Assembly: GCA_964632305.1 (NCBI GenBank)
Contig: CAZWBR010000003.1
Span: 83,873 to 147,872, forward strand
Direction of reading: 5' to 3'
Origin: CAZWBR01 sp964632305
GTDB lineage: Bacteria; Bacteroidota; Bacteroidia; Bacteroidales; Prolixibacteraceae
DNA: 64,000 nt
The notes beneath the pieces are model-generated. The model was not told where the DNA came from. It made no database searches and was given only the letters and a program-made list of their open reading frames with translations. The translations under genes and the position numbers were made by a program. Below are positions 61,211-64,000 of the stretch, piece by piece. Each line of letters starts with the position of its first letter. Position 1 is the stretch's first letter.

Positions 61211-62578
61211 ATGATGCAAAAGAAGATTTTTCTCGATGAATCGGAAATGCCGAAACAATGGTATAACCTGGCAGCCGATATTAAGATGTTACCCTCGCTG
61301 GGCCCCGACGGCAAACCGCTCTCTCCCGAGATGCTGGCCCCCGTCTTCCCGATGAACCTGATCGAACAGGAAGTGAGCACCGACCGTTGGATTGATATCC
61401 CGGAAGAGATCCAGGGAATGCTGAAGATCTGGCGTCCAAGCCCGCTGGTCCGTGCCTTCGGCCTCGAACAGGCACTGGGAACCCCCGCGAAGATCTTCTT
61501 CAAGAACGAAAGTGTCTCTCCGGCCGGAAGCCATAAAGCCAACACCTCGGTGGCCCAGGCCTGGTACAACAAACAATTCGGGATTAAACGGCTGACCACG
61601 GAAACAGGCGCCGGACAATGGGGCAGCGCCCTCTCGTTCGCCTGTTCGCTGATCGGCGGCATCGAGTGTAAAGTCTACATGGTCCGCGTCAGCTACGAGC
61701 AGAAACCGTTCCGCCAGATGCTGATGAACACCTGGGGCGGTAAATGTATCGCCAGCCCGAGCATGGAAACAGCTGCCGGCCGCGCCGTACTGGCCGAGTT
61801 TCCCGACACCCCCGGAAGCCTCGGTATTGCCATCTCCGAAGCCGTCGAAGCGGCAGTGAGCGATCCGACCGGACAGACCCGCTACACACTGGGATCGGTA
61901 CTCAACCACGTGATGCTCCACCAGACCATTATCGGGCTCGAGACTCAGAAACAGTTGGGCAAGGTAGGCATCAAGAAACCTGATGTGGTGATCGGTTGCG
62001 CCGGTGGCGGAAGTAACTTCGCCGGTATGGCCTTCCCGTTCATCCTCGACAAACTGCATGGCGACGATATCGAGATCATCGCTGCTGAACCGGCCTCCTG
62101 CCCTACTCTCACCAAGGGACGTTTCGTTTACGACTTCGGCGATCTGGCCAAGCTGACCCCGATGATGCCGATGTATAGCCTCGGACACAACTTCATCCCC
62201 GCGCCTATCCATGCCGGCGGTCTCCGTTACCACGGTATGTCGCCGCTGGTCAGTGCCGCCTACAAGGAAGGCTACATCAACGCGATCGCCGTCAATCAGT
62301 CGGAATGTTTCGAAGCCGGCCTGCTCTTCGCCAAAACCGAAGGGATCGTTCCCGCGCCCGAATCGACCCACGCGATTGCATCCGCTATCCGCGAAGCGTT
62401 GAAAGCAAAAGAGGAAGGCAAAGAAAAAACCATCGTGTTCAACCTCTCCGGTAACGGGATGATGGACCTGATCGGCTACGATAAATACCTGCGCGGAGAG
62501 CTCTCCGACTATGAGATGCCGCAGGAAGAGATCGACCGCAACCTTCAGGCCCTCGACGGCTATCCGAAAGCCGAATAA
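61211..62578 (+). CDS. Tryptophan synthase beta-like, TrpB2 type
   Basis: A 455-residue TrpB2/YbiR-like PLP enzyme. PLP-lysine Lys109 in SPAGSHKANT; GCAGGGSNFAGMAFPF binds the phosphate; NLSGNGMMDL is near the end. TrpB2 differs from TrpB1 by longer N-terminus (WYNLAADIKMLPSLGPDGKPLSPEML) and works without TrpA. It makes tryptophan from indole and serine. There is no trpA or trp operon in the window; the attenuator upstream shows that this lone gene is tryptophan-controlled. Confidence 0.93.
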   Translation: MMQKKIFLDESEMPKQWYNLAADIKMLPSLGPDGKPLSPEMLAPVFPMNLIEQEVSTDRWIDIPEEIQGMLKIWRPSPLVRAFGLEQALGTPAKIFFKNESVSPAGSHKANTSVAQAWYNKQFGIKRLTTETGAGQWGSALSFACSLIGGIECKVYMVRVSYEQKPFRQMLMNTWGGKCIASPSMETAAGRAVLAEFPDTPGSLGIAISEAVEAAVSDPTGQTRYTLGSVLNHVMLHQTIIGLETQKQLGKVGIKKPDVVIGCAGGGSNFAGMAFPFILDKLHGDDIEIIAAEPASCPTLTKGRFVYDFGDLAKLTPMMPMYSLGHNFIPAPIHAGGLRYHGMSPLVSAAYKEGYINAIAVNQSECFEAGLLFAKTEGIVPAPESTHAIASAIREALKAKEEGKEKTIVFNLSGNGMMDLIGYDKYLRGELSDYEMPQEEIDRNLQALDGYPKAE

Positions 62579-62606
62579 CTCAAAAGTATTTAGATACTCT
62601 ATATCC

Positions 62607-62639
62607 AGCCGCTCCGGTCTTCTCCGGGGCGGCTTTTTT
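62607..62639 (+). terminator. Terminator of trpB2
   Basis: AGCCGCTCCGG and CCGGGGCGGCT form an 11-base stem with one mismatch, then six T residues. Confidence 0.88.
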
Positions 62640-62752
62640 GTTCTCCTACCAATCACAAATTACCTTTTCCAAAACAGCTTATCTTTTCCAAAGTTCCAAA
62701 CTTTGGAAAAGGTTTTCTTAAGCAGAACATCGTAACGTGAAATAGCAACATA

Positions 62753-62783
62753 GTGACCGGTTGACTCCAGGTCACACGGTCAC
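62753..62783. repeat. GTGACC hairpin, degraded copy
   Basis: GTGACCGGTTGACT and AGGTCACACGGTCAC pair imperfectly; relative of 46088-46118. Confidence 0.55.
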
Positions 62784-62941
62784 TCTATTATATTCCTTTG
62801 TGAACCTCATTCCCCCTCTGTGAAACTCTGTGTAACAACGATCTGCTACCAGGGGGCAGCGCCCAATCATCCCGACCATTTAAACCCAACCGATCTTTGC
62901 CGACCACTCCGACCCCGGATTATTAAAATCTGTATCTTCTA

Positions 62942-63442
62942 CTATCGGTGCGCTGTCTTTTTAACCAGGTTAATCTTCGCTGTTTTATCCAGCAATACAA
63001 TTGGAATATCAATTAAATCTATGGAGTAAAAGAATGGGCTATCTTTCGGTAAAGAATTGTGAAACAGATCTACCATGGTAAAATCATTGGTGCAGGTCGC
63101 CAAAAGATTATTGTTTGAATCATAAAACGACATTTCAATTTTATCTTTATTGTTACGACCTGCTTTAAAGTCAAAATTTTCCTCCACCAATTGCTTCCCG
63201 GTAATAAACTCCAGGTGAATTGACTGATATCCATAACCCCACCCGGTTCCGAAACTGGAATCTGAATAGGTGTTTCTTTCTGCTCTTTGAATAATAATCT
63301 GGTCTGTAGCCTCCAAATTAAGGGTATTCGAGTAAAACTGAAAGTTCGTTTTAATTCCTCCAAGCGATTGTTTCAAATCCTGGGCACACAAGCTAAGAAC
63401 TGTTAATTGGATAACAATCAATAAAATACTTTTAACTTTCAT
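62942..63442 (-). CDS. Hypothetical secreted protein
   Basis: A 166-residue protein with a signal peptide (KVKSILLIVIQLTVLSLC, cleaved near residue 20), then beta-rich, asparagine- and aspartate-rich sequence without cysteines after the signal region except CTNDF. The protein is not recognised. It is AT-richer than its neighbours and has repeats on both sides. Confidence 0.65.
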   Translation of the reverse strand: MKVKSILLIVIQLTVLSLCAQDLKQSLGGIKTNFQFYSNTLNLEATDQIIIQRAERNTYSDSSFGTGWGYGYQSIHLEFITGKQLVEENFDFKAGRNNKDKIEMSFYDSNNNLLATCTNDFTMVDLFHNSLPKDSPFFYSIDLIDIPIVLLDKTAKINLVKKTAHR

Positions 63443-64000
63443 GATATGGTAATTTATTATTTAAATTATTACTGTCCGATAAAAACTGATTCTCAATATC
63501 TGACTGAGACTTCTCACTTCGTAACCAATGGCAGTAGTGCAATAAGTCGGAGTGCAACTCCAGGTCGCGCCCCGATTATCAACTTTTTTCCCTGTCATTA
63601 TCGCATTATGCCCTGTTTATTGAGGCAGGCTCACGAGATGACAACCGGTAAGTTATATTCTAAGCGAAGCCAAGAATCTCCATCTGTTTTCCTGACAAAA
63701 ATTATTAATATTAAGAACGGTCCTTATTCTGCCGTAAAATCATCCTTCATTGCAACAATTAAACCCAACAACGATCTGCGACCCGATCCTATTGGCCATA
63801 ACGTTGCGATAAATGCGGTAGCGTTTATTTTTGCTTCAGGAATAATCGATTTGATAATCCATCTTCATCATTCTGTTAGTTAGTCCTTCGATACTAATGT
63901 CGGAGTAGCTCAAATATAAGCAATTGCAATGTCAATTACAATAAATAGGGAGTGTAAATTAAACTCTGTCTGATTTTTTATTCCTTCAATTCAAAACTAC
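63443..64000. other. Gene-free right end
   Basis: No gene supported. Holds the inverted GTCGGGGCGCG-type palindrome at 63530-63632; the rest is AT-rich DNA with an unrecognised open frame around 63700-63883 (plus), lacking a start codon context. Confidence 0.45.
63530..63632. repeat. GTCGGGGCGCG palindromic repeat, inverted copy
   Basis: AAGTCGGAGTGCAACT and GGTCGCGCCCCGATT followed by CCTGTCATTATCGCATTATG: the reverse complement of the unit at 9866-9960. Confidence 0.65.

Noticed and set aside
61289..62656. 455-codon open frame antisense to trpB2
   Set aside because: Composition mirrors trpB2 codon structure; the sense gene has all TrpB2 motifs and the antisense protein is low-complexity with no domain.

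Overview
The window is a piece of a Bacteroidota chromosome, probably of the order Bacteroidales. The evidence is the recurrent promoter element TAnnTTTG (with TTTG about 20 bases upstream in the best case), the zinc-free L31 type B protein, the cmk-ispH-pfkA block, outer-membrane and SusD-era style secreted glycanases, and many palindromic and short-period intergenic repeats of the kind common in this phylum. The rank below phylum is inference.

Layout. 1-5,000 is a patchwork, visibly AT-rich at its left end: the 3' part of a Rad50/SMC-like ATPase, a long hairpin resembling a gene-cassette recombination site, an unrecognised protein, small palindromes, a decayed tyrosine recombinase, a sulfatase-modifying-factor fragment and a regulator/membrane-protein pair. 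5,200-8,800 carries two secreted polysaccharide enzymes (GH43-like and a CE1-type esterase). 8,800-26,100 is mostly housekeeping: homocysteine methyltransferase family, a flippase-like membrane protein, Lon, L31, tRNA-His, a DMT transporter, cmk, ispH, pfkA and a cation/proton antiporter, with two copies of a 344-base repeat around 9.4 and 12.9 kb.

26,800-45,700 is a uronic-acid catabolic locus arranged divergently around a LacI-type regulator with two nearly identical 18-base operators. Leftward run tagaturonate epimerase (uxaE), uronate isomerase (uxaC), KDG kinase, KDPG aldolase, a hexuronate transporter and a DUF4914-type P-loop protein. Rightward run a fructuronate reductase-type SDR, a second PfkB kinase, a LarA-family (nickel-pincer) epimerase, a Gfo/Idh dehydrogenase, pdxB and gnd. 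Together they can take galacturonate and glucuronate to D-mannonate and, after a dehydratase that is not in the window, to KDPG. The LarA homologue next to gnd suggests a branch from mannonate to gluconate. Two small selfish-looking gene units (four-helix-bundle and GxxExxY) are inserted in the rightward genes.

47,000-64,000 is mixed: a 52-residue small protein, aminotransferase, alanine dehydrogenase, a phosphodiesterase-fold protein that lacks metal ligands, ssb, tex, DinB-like, LysR, LemA with an M48 protease, a MarR/thioredoxin/OsmC redox module with palindromic operators, and a TrpB2 gene. The TrpB2 gene is preceded by a complete transcription attenuator: promoter, 21-residue leader peptide with two Trp codons, antiterminator and terminator. 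This is the clearest regulatory find in the window.
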